NCBI GenBank assembly: GCA_021399435.1
Contig: JAJTUP010000157.1
Location: forward strand, 1 to 64,000
Direction of reading: 5' to 3'
DNA length: 64,000 bases
DNA from: Diaporthe sp. PMI_573
Taxonomy: Eukaryota; Ascomycota; Sordariomycetes; Diaporthales; Diaporthaceae
The stretch's first letter is position 1. Each line of letters begins with the position of its first letter. Shown in pieces: positions 1 to 10,279 of this stretch. The notes beneath the pieces were generated by a model. It ran no database searches. It had not been told where the DNA came from and was given only the letters and a program-made list of their open reading frames with translations. The position numbers and the translations under genes are program-made.

Positions 1-209
1 GACGTTGAGCTTGTCTTGGATACAGCTATCATTGGAGAGGATGAACAGCAGGGGTCTTCTAACATTATACCTGATATTACGAGCAATAGATAGTATGCAA
101 GCAATTCAAACTCAAATGCTCGAATCTCTGGAGTTTTCTTTTGACCTCTAGTTCTACTTCATTCTCACACCTAAGCAATAGGAGTGACGTTAAATTAGTT
201 AATTCTGTA

Positions 210-339
210 ACGTGGTTTATCACCCAGCCGGTCATATCACCCAGCCGGTCACTTTTACTAACTCCACCAACTTTCGTCGACCCTAGCACCCACCTAGGGC
301 AAAGGAATCAATAAAAGTTAGCACCAATTGGTGCCAACT
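210..339 (+). repeat. Left terminal inverted repeat of pogo copy A
   Basis: 130-bp terminal repeat, matching the reverse complement of 2405-2534 with no difference found by eye. The outermost bases are ACGT next to the TA duplication. Two direct copies of ATCACCCAGCCGGTC in its outer part may be transposase-binding sites (inference). Confidence 0.93.
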
Positions 340-531
340 AGTCCCAATTACTTAATTTCAATTGATTTGGTCAATTTAGAGAGGTTGGCGTGACTGCAGT
401 GCCAGTCTAAAGTGGCTGACTTTTGGTGGGAAAATCGGCTTCCCCACCAAAATGGAGCATTTCAGACATGCAGGATCAACCTCAATCTACAACATCCAGA
501 CCAACTAATTGGGCGGTCCGCCGCGGACCGC

Positions 532-2214
532 TTAAGAGTGTACTATTATACACTCAGAATCTGACTGACTAGACTCTTCTACATCTTTCTCACAAGTTCT
601 TGCGTTATGCCCAGTCTCGCCGCAGTTGCCACATCGTCGTTTGCTCGGTCCGCCGCGGTCCGCCTCCTCAGCACCACCAGCCATTTCACCAGCTGGCCGC
701 TTCCCCTTCTGTTTTTCCTCGATTATCGCCTGGGAATCCTCAATACTAAGTGCCCCTCCAAGCTGTACCCGACTTCTTTTAGCTCTCCGGCGCTTGGCAA
801 GCCCAATATTAGCCTTCTCAAGGGTACGGACCCGATCATTCAAAAGAGTAATCTGATGCGCCATTGCTTGTGCACCCTTTGTAAACTTCTCAATTGCCTG
901 GATAATTGGTGTAGGGGAGCTGCCCTGATGGGCTGAGATCTTGCCCTTGATAAAACTTGATTGCTGGACAGTCTGGTGGGCATTGGAGGGTGTTTGTGAT
1001 TCCCATTTCGATGGTGACACAGGGAGGGATTGTACTGGAGTTTGTAGGCGGACATCCAGCTTGGAAATGACAGAATCTGGGTTCCATGGAGAAATACCAG
1101 CCCCTCTGAACCCAGCTTTCATGTTTTCTTCCGTAAAGACCTTGTCGTGGGCTGCCTTAAACGCAATGAAGAACTCGGACTTAGTGATGTGGTTGATCGA
1201 GGCCCGGATGAAGAGGTTGATCTCATCGCCATATGCACGCTTCAATAGCGAAAATAATGCAACGTCCAATGGCTGGAGCAGATGAGATGAATGCGGTGGC
1301 ATGCTGATAGGGATAATGTTGTTCTCCTTGCAGTACTGCTCGAACTCCGCTGATACATGGCTTTCATGTCCATCCAGGATAAGCATCCGGTATTTGCCCT
1401 TGGTCCGCTTAACTGTATGCTTGTTGAAGTGCCGAATCCATTCTAGACCAGTCTCGTTATCTGTCCACCCATTTGGAGTAGGCTTGATCATCCAGCTTGG
1501 TGGGAAGCCAGACTCCGTTGTCCAGTTGGCGAGGTGGTAGGCGCCCTGGACGATCACGAACGGCGGGATACACCAGCCCTTCGCATTGATACATTCAATA
1601 GCTGTTGCCCATTCCGGTTTCCAGGTTGAATAGATTTAGCTTTTCCATGTCGATCAGAACGTGTAACAACCAATGTTGCAGTTATCACGCCCATCATGAA
1701 GCCAGTCTCGTCGAAGTTATACAGGTCGTCATCTGTGATCCCATACTTGGCCATCATGTTGCGGAGTAGCCGGAACCAGTTCCCAATGACCTCTGGATCT
1801 TCGCAGAGGGCCCTCTGGTAGTCATAAGGCCGATTAAACCTAGTCTTCAAGGTAGGTTGTGTATCCACAAAGCGTCGAGCCCAGTGCTTGCCCACAGGCT
1901 TGCCATCACGCGATGCTAGTAAGAGGTTGGCCATATCTTCCACACCAGAAAGTCGTAGTGGGAATCCGCGGACATTTTGATCAATGATATATCGAATAAG
2001 CGTTTGCTCTTCGATTGGGTCAAGTTTATGGTCGTTGACGCGTAATTCTTCGCGACGTGGTCGGTTATTCATCCTGTCTAACAATGTACTGCGGGGGATG
2101 TTGAAGATCTGTGCAGCTTGACGTGCGCTTAAGGGTTTTTTTTTTGTTTTTTTTAGAGTTCTCGATTGCCTGAACTGCTAGTTGGACTTTCTCTTCTTTA
2201 GAGTAGATTGGCAT
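532..2214 (-). pseudogene. pogo-like transposase (CENP-B/DDE_1), two frameshifts
   Basis: Cut-and-paste transposase of the pogo/Fot1 type. It reads from an ATG at 2212-2214, with an N-terminal Psq/CENP-B-like helix-turn-helix stretch (ARQAAQIF...PRSTLLDRM), then a DDE_1 catalytic core. The core shows YNFDETGF (first Asp), LILDGHESH (second Asp) and QPLDVALF (third Asp). A CCHC zinc knuckle follows near the C-terminus (CGNCGETGHNARTC). Two breaks are visible. One is in an A-rich homopolymer near 2136-2152 that puts the first ~30 codons out of frame. The other is a one-base loss near 1612-1617, between the GNR and the GWxIPPFVIV region. With both breaks ignored the protein would have the normal length for the family (about 550 residues). 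The rest of the frame is open, so decay looks recent. Confidence 0.88.
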
Positions 2215-2404
2215 TGTGGTTGTTGATTTCTAGCGTGTTGAATATTTAAGTAGGTAGAGTGATGCGAGATTGACGCGAAAAATGGGGACGCGATCTGCAC
2301 CAAAAACAAACCTGCCCACCAAAACTTTAAGTTTTCAGACTGGCACTGCAACCCCACCACAACTCTAAATTGACTAACTTCATACAAAAAAAGGAATTTG
2401 AAGC

Positions 2405-2534
2405 AGTTGGCACCAATTGGTGCTAACTTTTATTGATTCCTTTGCCCTAGGTGGGTGCTAGGGTCGACGAAAGTTGGTGGAGTTAGTAAAAGTGACCGGC
2501 TGGGTGATATGACCGGCTGGGTGATAAACCACGT
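2405..2534 (-). repeat. Right terminal inverted repeat of pogo copy A
   Basis: Inverted partner of 210-339. It ends in ...ACGT immediately before TA at 2535-2536. The shared arm runs inward to AGTTGGCACC, after which the two sides diverge. Confidence 0.93.
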
Positions 2535-2808
2535 TAGACTGTAGCTCAAGTAAACCCTTAACCTACGCGAGTGAGGTCTAGGAAAACGGTTTCCGGAGCG
2601 TTCTCGTTATCTGGCAATAGTCCTGATAAGACAGCGTGACGGCATGGAGTCCTGGGGTAGGACGGCAATTACCTCAAGAAGGGGCATCAACAGCTTTTCA
2701 CACTTACCACTCTCGACCGCCCCATCCACCATCGTCCTACCCCAGCTTTTGCAGCATCAGGCCTGCATAGGCATTTCTCCCTCACCATTCGCCCAGCAGG
2801 CATCCGCT
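2535..2808. other. Short host spacer between pogo copy A and the Zn2Cys6 gene
   Basis: About 270 bp with no recognisable element. It should contain the promoter and 5' UTR of the zinc-cluster gene that starts at 2809. A pyrimidine-rich stretch (2690-2800) lies just upstream of that ATG, as is common in fungal 5' leaders. I see no clear TATA box. Confidence 0.4.
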
Positions 2809-2847
2809 ATGCCGAGGGATCGTGTGCGTCGCCAAGGCGCGTGCAAC

Positions 2848-5750
2848 CAGCGTAGGGAATCAATCCACGACTTCCACGGCATTGATCAATATATTGACTT
2901 CAATCCACGTCAACGTCAATCCACGAGACCTGTTGTTATGTAATCAATCCATCCACCGGTGGGGGCTCGTGGATTGAGATGTGGATTGACGTGGACGCTA
3001 GTCAGGGGTATGGGCGCCTTAATATATTTCGTTAATATTTGCTATGTATCTCTGCGCAAACACTAACACATCTAATCAGGCAATACCTCGGACGCGTTCT
3101 GACACGTCGTGACGCGTTATAACGACTGAGCCCAAAATGTCTCCTCATTTACTTGATTCATACGGTCGGTGAACCTTCAATCTCGAGATGGCGGACTTTC
3201 CTTTTGACCCTAAACTACCGACCAACAACGACGGGCATGCCGAGGTCCCTCTGCCTAGTCTGGATCCGGACCCCGAAGTCCGCCAGCCTTCTACTTGGGC
3301 ACCAACAAGTGATGAGGAGCGGAGGATCTTCCGCGTCTGGAAAGGATTCACGCTGGCCGAGCGCAGCAAAGATACCCTATCATGGGTATGGAATTACGGG
3401 GTCGAGATTCAATCCAAAACATCCCGACGATGGATCTGTATGCCATGTGTGCGCCAGAAGACCCCTACACCCCAGTCATACGAATCCAAAGGTACCCAAA
3501 ACGCTGAACTTCACCTCTGGAAAGCTCACGGCTACTGGGATCCATCAGGACGACGATCAACACCGTCACAGAAGAAAGGAGGCAAGAGGGAGCTTGCTTC
3601 TATTTCGGACTTCATGAGCCTCAAACGTTTCGACCCAAAGGATCAAGCGCTGGCCAATAGCTTGATCAAACGCTTCGATCGAGGAGAGTTCCAGAAGCTC
3701 ATTGTCAACTGGATAGTCGAAAGCCAGCAATCGTTCAAGCAGGTTGAACACCCTCGATTGCAACAGATTTTTGAATACCTCAATCCGGCGGTCAAGGTTA
3801 CGAGTGCGCACATTACGGCGAAGACTGTGCACAGACTGGCGGTTCAACAATTCGAGCGATATCATTGCACGGTTCAACAGGTCTTGAAGAGGTCGCCGGG
3901 TCAGATCCACATTGCTTTTGACGGCGCAAGGACTAGGAATCATCACGCATTATATGGCGTGACGGCTGTCTTCAGAGACCACGAGAATCAGCTCCAAAAA
4001 GTCGTGCTCGGCATTCCGGAGCTGGTAGAACGACATACTGGCGAGAACATTGCCGCCGAGATCCTCGAGATCATCAGGTCGTTTGGCATCGAGGACAAGG
4101 TCGGTTACTTCACTCTCGATAACGCAGCAAATAATGAAACGGCAATGTCAGAGATTGCAGAAGAGCTGGAGTTCGACCCGGTTCAACGACGCGTTCGATG
4201 CATAGGACACATCCTTAACCTTGTTGTTAAATCCCTTCTCTTTGGAAAAGATGTTGATGCATTTGAGAAATCTCTTGTCAAGGGGGAGCCTTTGGTGAGA
4301 GCAACCCATGACGATTGGATGCGGAAGGGTCCTGTTGGGAAAGCGCATAACTTCGTCGTTTGGGTCCATCGGTCCGACTTACTGACTCAGTTGCTTCGTC
4401 AACTGCAACAAGACTCATTTGCAGCTTCTGGCAATCCTGAAGGTGGAAAGCAACGGCCAGTTGACGTTGTCCTTGACAATGATACTAGATGGTTATCCCA
4501 ATACTACATGATAAAACGAATGCTTCGATTGCAGCCCTTCTACGAAGAATTCATCGCCAAAGCCAAGAGGCTATTCCGAGACGCTCGGAAAGGTGAGGGA
4601 GGACAGAGGCTTCCTCCCTGCCTCGAGGAGCCGAGCTTCATCAACGAGAGCGATTGGGCGGTGCTGAGGACGTTTGATGAGATCCTCTCCGACTTTCACG
4701 TCGTTGTGCAGGTACTTCAGGGAGACGGACAGCCGCGATACCGATCGTCTGGAGTTAGGGAAGCCTTTGGCTCTATGATTGGTGTGCTGGAGGCGTACGA
4801 ATTCCTACTTGGGAAACTCGAGGACGCAAAATCGCATATTGAGAGTCATCCTGAGCCGGAGCATTTCGGTGTCAATATCAACCTTGGCTGGAAGAAGCTG
4901 GATAAATATTACAATACTTTGAGGGATTCGCCAGTATACTACGCCGCTGCAGCCTTACACCCAAGCCTACGATGGGACTATTTCGACGAGGTTTGGGGTC
5001 AACAACATCCGGGTTGGGTCGATGAAGCGAAGGATATCGTGCAACGTCTTTGGGATACGGAATACAGAGACCTACAGATCACAGCCACGTCTCCTGAAGG
5101 TCCGGTTGTAAAGAGGCGAAAGACGACCTTGTCCTCCTTTGATCGGTATCGTAACCGCTACCGTCAAAGCCAACCGTCCGCTGCTCAAGCGGATGAATAT
5201 ATCCGCTGGCAGGCCAGTGTGTCTGAGGGCGACAAGGACATCGCAGACCCAGTTGAGTATTGGATTCTCAAGAGGTTTGAGTACCCGAGGCTATCTCGAA
5301 TGGCCCTTGACGTCATGACAGTGCCGGCCATGAGCTCGGAGTGCGAGAGACTGTTCTCTGCCACCGGGTTGATGGTCACGCCCCTCCGAAACCGCTCAGA
5401 CGCTGGGACGATTGGACTAATCCAAACGCTGCGATCTTGGTTACGCGCAGGCATTATCGAAGATGTCGATGACATACTGCTTGACGATACAGCGCTGGAG
5501 GAGTCTGTTGAACGGGCTTGTTCGGATGAATGTGAGGAGTGAGGCGATCTACAGGTTCGGCGGTAGCTTCAAAATTGCCCGAATAGGAAACCCGATTTAG
5601 TGCGACAGGGGTCTTCCACGGGTTCAATATTATGGACATCAATCCACGGACAGCCCTGTGGACATCAATCCACGAGCACTCTGCTGAGTAAGCCGTCAAT
5701 TCAATCCACAAAGTCGGATATTGACGTGGATGGATTGATTCCCTACCCTG
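2848..5750 (+). mobile_element. Complete hAT transposon (copy 1) with TIRs and 8-bp TSD
   Basis: 2,903-bp element. The 5' end is CAGCGTAGGGAATCAATCCA and the reverse complement of the 3' end is CAGGGTAGGGAATCAATCCA, one mismatch in 20. The flanking 8-bp duplication CGTGCAAC (2840-2847 and 5751-5758) is the size diagnostic for hAT elements. Subterminal regions (about 2860-2990 and 5635-5745) carry many copies of AATCCAC(G) in both orientations, the type of clustered motif that hAT transposases bind. It encodes one uninterrupted transposase at 3188-5542. With intact ends, an intact ORF and a perfect TSD this is a strong candidate for a recently active autonomous element. It sits within the zinc-cluster coding sequence of the surrounding gene. 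Confidence 0.95.
3188..5542 (+). CDS. hAT family transposase, intact
   Basis: 784-residue DDE transposase of the hAT superfamily. A BED-type zinc finger is visible at residues 84-114 (C84, C87, H109, H114). The RNase-H-fold core carries the first catalytic region (IAFDGARTRNHHALYG), the second Asp in YFTLDNAANN, and the CIGHILNLVVKSLL stretch typical of the family. The C-terminus has the dimerisation domain (MSSECERLFSATG...IQTLRSWLRAGI). No stop or frameshift interrupts it and the length is normal for an autonomous fungal hAT. The ATG at 3188 is the first in frame and sits about 340 bp inside the left end. No intron is needed. Activity is inferred from integrity only. Confidence 0.95.
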   Translation: MADFPFDPKLPTNNDGHAEVPLPSLDPDPEVRQPSTWAPTSDEERRIFRVWKGFTLAERSKDTLSWVWNYGVEIQSKTSRRWICMPCVRQKTPTPQSYESKGTQNAELHLWKAHGYWDPSGRRSTPSQKKGGKRELASISDFMSLKRFDPKDQALANSLIKRFDRGEFQKLIVNWIVESQQSFKQVEHPRLQQIFEYLNPAVKVTSAHITAKTVHRLAVQQFERYHCTVQQVLKRSPGQIHIAFDGARTRNHHALYGVTAVFRDHENQLQKVVLGIPELVERHTGENIAAEILEIIRSFGIEDKVGYFTLDNAANNETAMSEIAEELEFDPVQRRVRCIGHILNLVVKSLLFGKDVDAFEKSLVKGEPLVRATHDDWMRKGPVGKAHNFVVWVHRSDLLTQLLRQLQQDSFAASGNPEGGKQRPVDVVLDNDTRWLSQYYMIKRMLRLQPFYEEFIAKAKRLFRDARKGEGGQRLPPCLEEPSFINESDWAVLRTFDEILSDFHVVVQVLQGDGQPRYRSSGVREAFGSMIGVLEAYEFLLGKLEDAKSHIESHPEPEHFGVNINLGWKKLDKYYNTLRDSPVYYAAAALHPSLRWDYFDEVWGQQHPGWVDEAKDIVQRLWDTEYRDLQITATSPEGPVVKRRKTTLSSFDRYRNRYRQSQPSAAQADEYIRWQASVSEGDKDIADPVEYWILKRFEYPRLSRMALDVMTVPAMSSECERLFSATGLMVTPLRNRSDAGTIGLIQTLRSWLRAGIIEDVDDILLDDTALEESVERACSDECEE

Positions 5751-6423
5751 CGTGCAACGAATGCGTCCGCCGGAAGCGCAAGGTAGTTGAAGTCTTCTGG
5801 AGCTCAACCCCTGTCTCCATCTGTTTACATTGACTACGGAATGGCTGACAGGTGATCTAATAGTGCGATCAAGGGAAGCCCATCTGCTCCCAGTGTCGTA
5901 TCGGAAACAGAATTTGTAAACTCACCACGTTCAAGCAATGGAAGAAGAAAGGTGGGTAACCCCGGGAGTACAGGTGGTTACAATCTGCCATCTGAATTCC
6001 CCACATGCATAAAGGAATCTCCTGTAACGGACAGCTAGGTAACTTGGATGACACCTCGTCTTCGTCATCGAGCCTTCAGGCCCAGAGCCATGACCTTGGA
6101 GGTGATTCGGAACCACCACTTCCGCCTTCTCAGGATATGCCGCAAGAGGGCATACCCGACAATCCCGCGCCACGGACACTGCTTCACGGAGTGGAACTAC
6201 TTGATTCTATCACGCTTTTATCCGAGGCGGATGAAGACGTGCCAATCACATGGAGTTCGATTCAAGATGAATCACAGCTGCATGATCATGCTGAAGATTC
6301 GCGCATCTCCGAGCAAGTCGATCCATCGCTCAGTCATAACGACACATACATTATACCCTTCAATCAAAACGGCGTCAAGTATGCATCAAACATTATGTCG
6401 TCACCATCCCAAGTCGACCTTGG

Positions 6424-6681
6424 TTGGCTGAACTCCGACACATTCCTCTGGTCCTACTTCGTTCACCGCACCACGAAAATCTTCTTGTGCTGGGATCCAG
6501 ACAAAGTCAGCTCCGAATCCGGACGAAGAAGACGGGCAGCGGAACCGGTTCGGAAATGCCACAGTTGAGAGTTACCGAGTACGGGAAGCTGTACGTGTCG
6601 GGTCTGGGGGACGAAGACTGGAGTCTCTGCGATAAAGATTGTGGCTGGTGCGGTCATTGCGCTGATGGCGTGGTCTTCTGA
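6424..6681 (+). pseudogene. Orphan Cys-rich C-terminal fragment of an unknown fungal protein
   Basis: After the Zn2Cys6 frame loses similarity (about 6500), a different frame reads MPQLRVTEYGKLYVSGLG followed by CDKDCGWCGHC and a stop at 6681. The CxxxCGWCGHC pattern looks like the extreme C-terminus of a conserved uncharacterised fungal protein, but I cannot name the family. No start, intron or upstream domain belongs with it here. It is best viewed as a fragment joined to the truncated zinc-cluster gene by deletion or rearrangement. Confidence 0.3.
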
Positions 6682-7023
6682 CAATCTGTGAAATGCAGTA
6701 TAAACTCCGCGAAGATAATGCTGCAGATATACAGCGGTTCGTACTCCCTCCGCATCTAGAAAAGCTGAAGATCTACATTATATCAACTCCGAACCTCTGG
6801 GAGACTGTACATCTTGACGAACTAGAATTGCATCGCCGCTTAAACGTCGTAAGCGGGGGCTATGGGGGACCTGGAGCACGTAGAACAAGACTGGACTGGA
6901 AGAGGCGGGAATAGGGAATGAGGAAAGTGAAGAGAACGACGAAGAGGAGGACAATAAGGTATCTTACTGAAGCTAAATGGTGAATTACATGCTTGCAAGA
7001 GTAGCGAGAGCACCTAACATCCC
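6682..7023. other. Spacer with no recognisable gene
   Basis: About 340 bp. One short open stretch (6693-6914) has no recognised domain and becomes low-complexity (Gly/Arg) at its end. I see no RNA gene, TIR or LTR. Confidence 0.35.
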
Positions 7024-7614
7024 TTATTGCATTTTGATGAAAGGTGCCTTCGCAAGCGCCTTAGCCTGGGTCTCCCAAACCACCCTGCCACCCTCCGCAA
7101 GCACCGAGCCGAACTCCTCCAACAGCTCCTCTGCGCTCTGCTCCCCTTTGCGAATGGCCTGTTCGTACTCTTCGTCAGTGCCGAACGTCGCCGCCCGCCA
7201 CACTGCCTTCCACTTTTCAATTGCAAGGATAGCCTCGGGGTCATTTCGCCTCACGTATCTGGCGACCATGTAAAACGAAGAGCGAGTGGCGTGTCCTGAT
7301 GTCGGCTTGTAAAGATAGGTGGAAGAGAACTTTTTAAACCTTTGAAAATAACACACCGTGTCCCAAGCTTCGAGTTTGTGGAGGAGAATGATCATCGTTC
7401 CGCCCGGTGTAAGGTGTTCGAGGCCCAGAGCCAGTTGAGTGGTTTTCAGCCTATCTCCCTCGCGTGTTTCTCGGTATGAGGCTCGGGTTGGGGCGTGTGT
7501 TCGGAGAACATGGCCATCACAGATAACTAAATCGAAGAGCCGTGTCTCTTCAATTTGTCGTGGAAGGAAGTTCCCCGCATCCGGATGCTCTGCTGGAATG
7601 TCTATAACGCCCAT
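7024..7614 (-). pseudogene. FtsJ-like methyltransferase, C-terminal fragment
   Basis: 196 residues resembling the C-terminal half of a fungal FtsJ/RrmJ-fold SAM-dependent methyltransferase. The stretch LFDLVICDGHVLRTHAP fits the acidic catalytic-loop strand of the Rossmann fold, and LEHLTPGGTMIILLHKLE is the following strand-turn. The SAM-binding N-terminal half is missing: coding similarity stops at about 7615, where sequence of a hAT transposase on the opposite strand begins. The normal stop is at the low-coordinate end. The substrate (RNA or other) cannot be told from this fragment. Truncation and joining to a TE indicate a dead gene. Confidence 0.65.
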
Positions 7615-7619
7615 GACTA

Positions 7620-8572
7620 GCGAGGATGATCATGTTAACACCGGCTCCTTTTGGGAATATTTTCCCTCCTTTGAGTATCTCTTGACGCATTTAGAGGAGC
7701 TCAAGCAGAATCATGACCTCCTTGATGGCTTGGGAGAGGACAGCGCTGATATGGTTGCTACCCACATCAACCTTGCGTGGATGAAGCTGAACGAGTATTA
7801 CGATAAGCTCTGGCCTGTTGCATATATCGGTGCTGTAGTCCTTCACCCTTGCTTTGGGTGGCCGGCGCTTCAATACCACTGGGAAGGACATGCGGATGCG
7901 ACGCAGTGGGAAGAAGATTACTCGACGAGACTCCAGAAGATGTGGAAGGAGGAGTACGCTAATCGCGAGGTTCCTGGCTTAGCGATGCTGCCGACAGCGG
8001 GCAGTCGAACGGGGCTCTCTGGATATGACGCGTTCCTGGCACAGTCGCTCGGCAAACGCAAAAGGGCGCATCCAGATGGCAGAGCGAAATATCCTTCGCA
8101 ACGGCGCCCAGCGCTTGATGAGTACGAACGTTATATCCACACTTTTACCCCCGCCGACGACAAATACCAATTCAGCCCTCTTTCTTGGTGGCAGGAGCAA
8201 ATGGAGTATCCGAACCTCACTGGAATGGCCTCTGACTTGCTGTCTATCCCTACAATGTCAGCAGAAACTGAAAGGTCGTTCAGTAGCGCGGGAAAGATGG
8301 TTTCACCTTTACGAACTCGTCTTGATCAACACACAATTGGGATGGCGCAGAGTATGCGGTCATGGAGTAGGGAGGGTATTGTGCTACCCTCGTGGTAGTG
8401 ATAAGTGGGATCGACGTTAGGACGTGAAGATCGGAGATATCCGTTGGTCCGAAACAACCAACTGCAATCCAACTGAGAGCAGCCTCATCCAACTCCAATC
8501 CAACTGAAACATACTTGCCCGGATGTCAATCCAACTGCGAGGAGGTACCAGTTGAGTTGAATTGGTTGATTA
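7620..8572 (+). mobile_element. hAT copy 2, 3' half only
   Basis: An open frame (about 7629-8398) encodes the C-terminal half of a hAT transposase: the helical domain (HINLAWMKLNEYYDKL, AVVLHPCFGW) and the dimerisation domain (MSAETERSFSSAGKM...IGMAQSMRSW), ending in a normal stop at 8398. The 3' subterminal region (8455-8572) holds repeated AATCCAACT motifs, and the likely terminus ...GGTTGATTA at 8572 abuts GH43 coding sequence, with CGCACTCT (8573-8580) as the probable TSD half. The 5' half of the element, with the BED finger and first catalytic residues, is absent. The break at about 7615-7628 joins directly to the FtsJ-like fragment. Sequence and terminal motifs differ from copy 1, so it is a separate hAT family. 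Confidence 0.82.
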
Positions 8573-9541
8573 CGCACTCTGACTCGGGGTTAGCAGGATC
8601 CGACTCGTACGGCCCGAGGATATTCTTCGACCGCGCCATGGTCACCATGTGTTTCATCCCCGTGCCCCCTTCCGCGATGAGCAGGTAGTACCACCCATCC
8701 TTGCGATAGAGGTGCGGGCCCTCTGGCGCATTGCCTCCGGTGCCGTTCCACAGGTTGTGCCACTCGCCGACCTCGCCCGTCTCGAGGTCCGCCTCTGCGA
8801 TCTCGAGCGCGGGATACACCTTGAACGCGTGGGAGCCGACGATGTAGGTCTTGCCGTCGTCGTCCCAGAATGGCTCGGTGTCGTAGCCCTCGAACTTGAA
8901 GTGGACTGCGTTGGTCCACGATGAGGGCTCGTATATATCATTTGACTTGAAGATGATCTGCGGGGCAGTGAATTAGTAGACAGGTCATAATCCGGTGAGG
9001 CCTTCACGTGGACCCACATTGTCCCATCGAGTAGGATCATCTGCGAGACGGTCATCTTCCACAAGCGTCGTCACGAGCCAGAAGGTGTCATCGTGGTATC
9101 TGAGGGTTGGCGCCCAAATCCCGCTGAGCTTGAATTTAGTATCACTGGGTTACAAAGTGAGGGACTGTTAATTTACATACGCCGTAGACCTATTGGTGTA
9201 AGCAAGCTCTGGGAGCTGTTCCTCCCTATTGAGAACATGCGCTATGAGAGTCAGCTGTGCTCTCGTCGATCGAACCGGAGAGGCTCCAGTAGGGCCCCCG
9301 GCTTACCTATCAATTTCCAGTTCTGGAGGTCTTTGCTCGCGTGTATTGGAATTCCTGGGAAAGCATTGAAGCTAGATGAGGCACAGAAAACTGTGTCGTC
9401 CCACTCAGGCACAAATATGCAACTAGGATCAGGGTGAAACCCGGGTAGGATTGGATTGTTGAAGGTGGAATTTTCAGCCTCTGCCAGGCTTGACAGGGAC
9501 GCCACCAAAAGGTAGCACAGACTCTTCGCGAATCGAGGCAT
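8573..9541 (-). pseudogene. GH43 glycoside hydrolase (xylosidase/arabinosidase-like), 3' end lost
   Basis: Secreted plant-cell-wall hydrolase of family GH43. The ATG at 9541 starts a signal peptide (hydrophobic LCYLLVASLSSLAEA). The five-bladed propeller start follows: NPILPGFHPDPSC, whose Asp is the expected catalytic base. Four exons splice in frame: 9541-9307, 9241-9181, 9123-9018 and 8957 onward. Exon 4 keeps GYDTEPFWDDDGKTY and GGNAPEGPHLYRKDG, whose Glu fits the general acid. Similarity continues to MARSKNILGPYESDPANP, then stops at the hAT terminus at 8572. The remaining propeller and the C-terminal beta-sandwich are missing. The retained exons have no stops, so truncation rather than decay disabled the gene. 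Xylosidase versus arabinofuranosidase cannot be told. Confidence 0.87.
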
Positions 9542-10279
9542 TTTCACTGGCCGTGGTCAATTACTGGACTGAACTGAGGCAGAGTACTCATTTACTATCA
9601 ATGCTTTATAGTGTCCATTTATCCAGAACCTTTTCCTTGCATCTGTCCCATCGATCGTCGTTCCCCGCATCCATGAACCTCATGGAATTCCGGGTAAATG
9701 TCGAGTACCACACTCCACATAATTGCTCGCGTGCTGCGTGAGGGGATTGCCGGGGCTTGCTTTTCGCATGCCGGTGATAATTGAGCCGAGACAGTATTTC
9801 AATACGAGGCTTGATGCAGCAAAACGCTTGGCCTACAGAATGCGGCTAGAAATTCCACGTTCGCGAGATGTCAGTGCTGGAAGAAATTGTGGTTTGCGCA
9901 ATGGATGCCAATGACGTCGGACCAGTCTCTGGGCCCGGGCACTTGGCATTCATCATGCTGTCGTGATCGTCCACAACTGGGAAAATGAGGCTGTCGTATT
10001 CTCGGACGCTTGGAATAGTCTTCACTTATATTCACTATTCTTTTCTGTCCTCGTTTTCTTTTCGGAATACTGGGCGCGCTGATCACTTCAAAATGACTTT
10101 AGTGGACAGATGTCAACGAACAGCAGTAATAGAAGTAGGGGTACGTTAAATAATATCTTTATTCCGGTATACAGAATCAAGCTAATGACAGTAGCCATTG
10201 GCACAAGGACGTGTCGTACGACTTCACTGATCATCCAGGCAAACACGACAACTTCCAGATCAGACACCTCGAGCGGTGT
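9542..10279. other. Intergenic, divergent from GH43 promoter to P450 3' end
   Basis: About 740 bp. It should hold the GH43 promoter (9542 upward) and the 3' flank of the P450 gene (below 10280). I see no coding similarity, terminal repeats or RNA gene in it. Confidence 0.4.

Larger units (their letters stand above)
210..2534 (-). mobile_element. pogo/Fot1-like DNA transposon (copy A) with 130-bp TIRs
   Basis: Both ends are visible. Positions 210-339 and 2405-2534 are inverted copies that look identical over 130 bp, and the element is flanked by TA at 208-209 and 2535-2536, the target duplication expected of Tc1/mariner-pogo elements. The TIR begins ACGTGGTTTATCACCC and contains a 15-nt direct repeat (ATCACCCAGCCGGTC) twice. 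The single coding region lies on the minus strand and is frameshifted, so this copy is probably non-autonomous but could still be moved in trans. Family assignment rests on the CENP-B-like and DDE motifs of the encoded protein and on the TA duplication. Confidence 0.92.
2809..6568 (+). pseudogene. Zn2Cys6 transcription factor split by a hAT insertion
   Basis: Sequence-specific nuclear regulator of the fungal Gal4-type family. Codons 1-13 (2809-2847, MPRDRVRRQGACN) lie before the hAT element. The frame resumes at 5759 (ECVRRKRK) and crosses an 81-bp intron (5783-5863) into exon 5864-5951. Together these give the complete cluster CX2CX6CX6CX2CX6C. A second intron (5952-6038) leads to a Ser/Asp-rich region (6039-6568) that ends at TGA after a loss of similarity near 6490-6540. 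The remaining ~180 residues contain only the start of a typical middle-homology region (WLNSDTFLWSYFVHRTTKIF), so the 3' part also appears lost. The hAT lies exactly after codon 13 and duplicates CGTGCAAC. Loss of function is inferred: the zinc cluster is separated by 2.9 kb. I do not recognise the target pathway. Confidence 0.87.
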
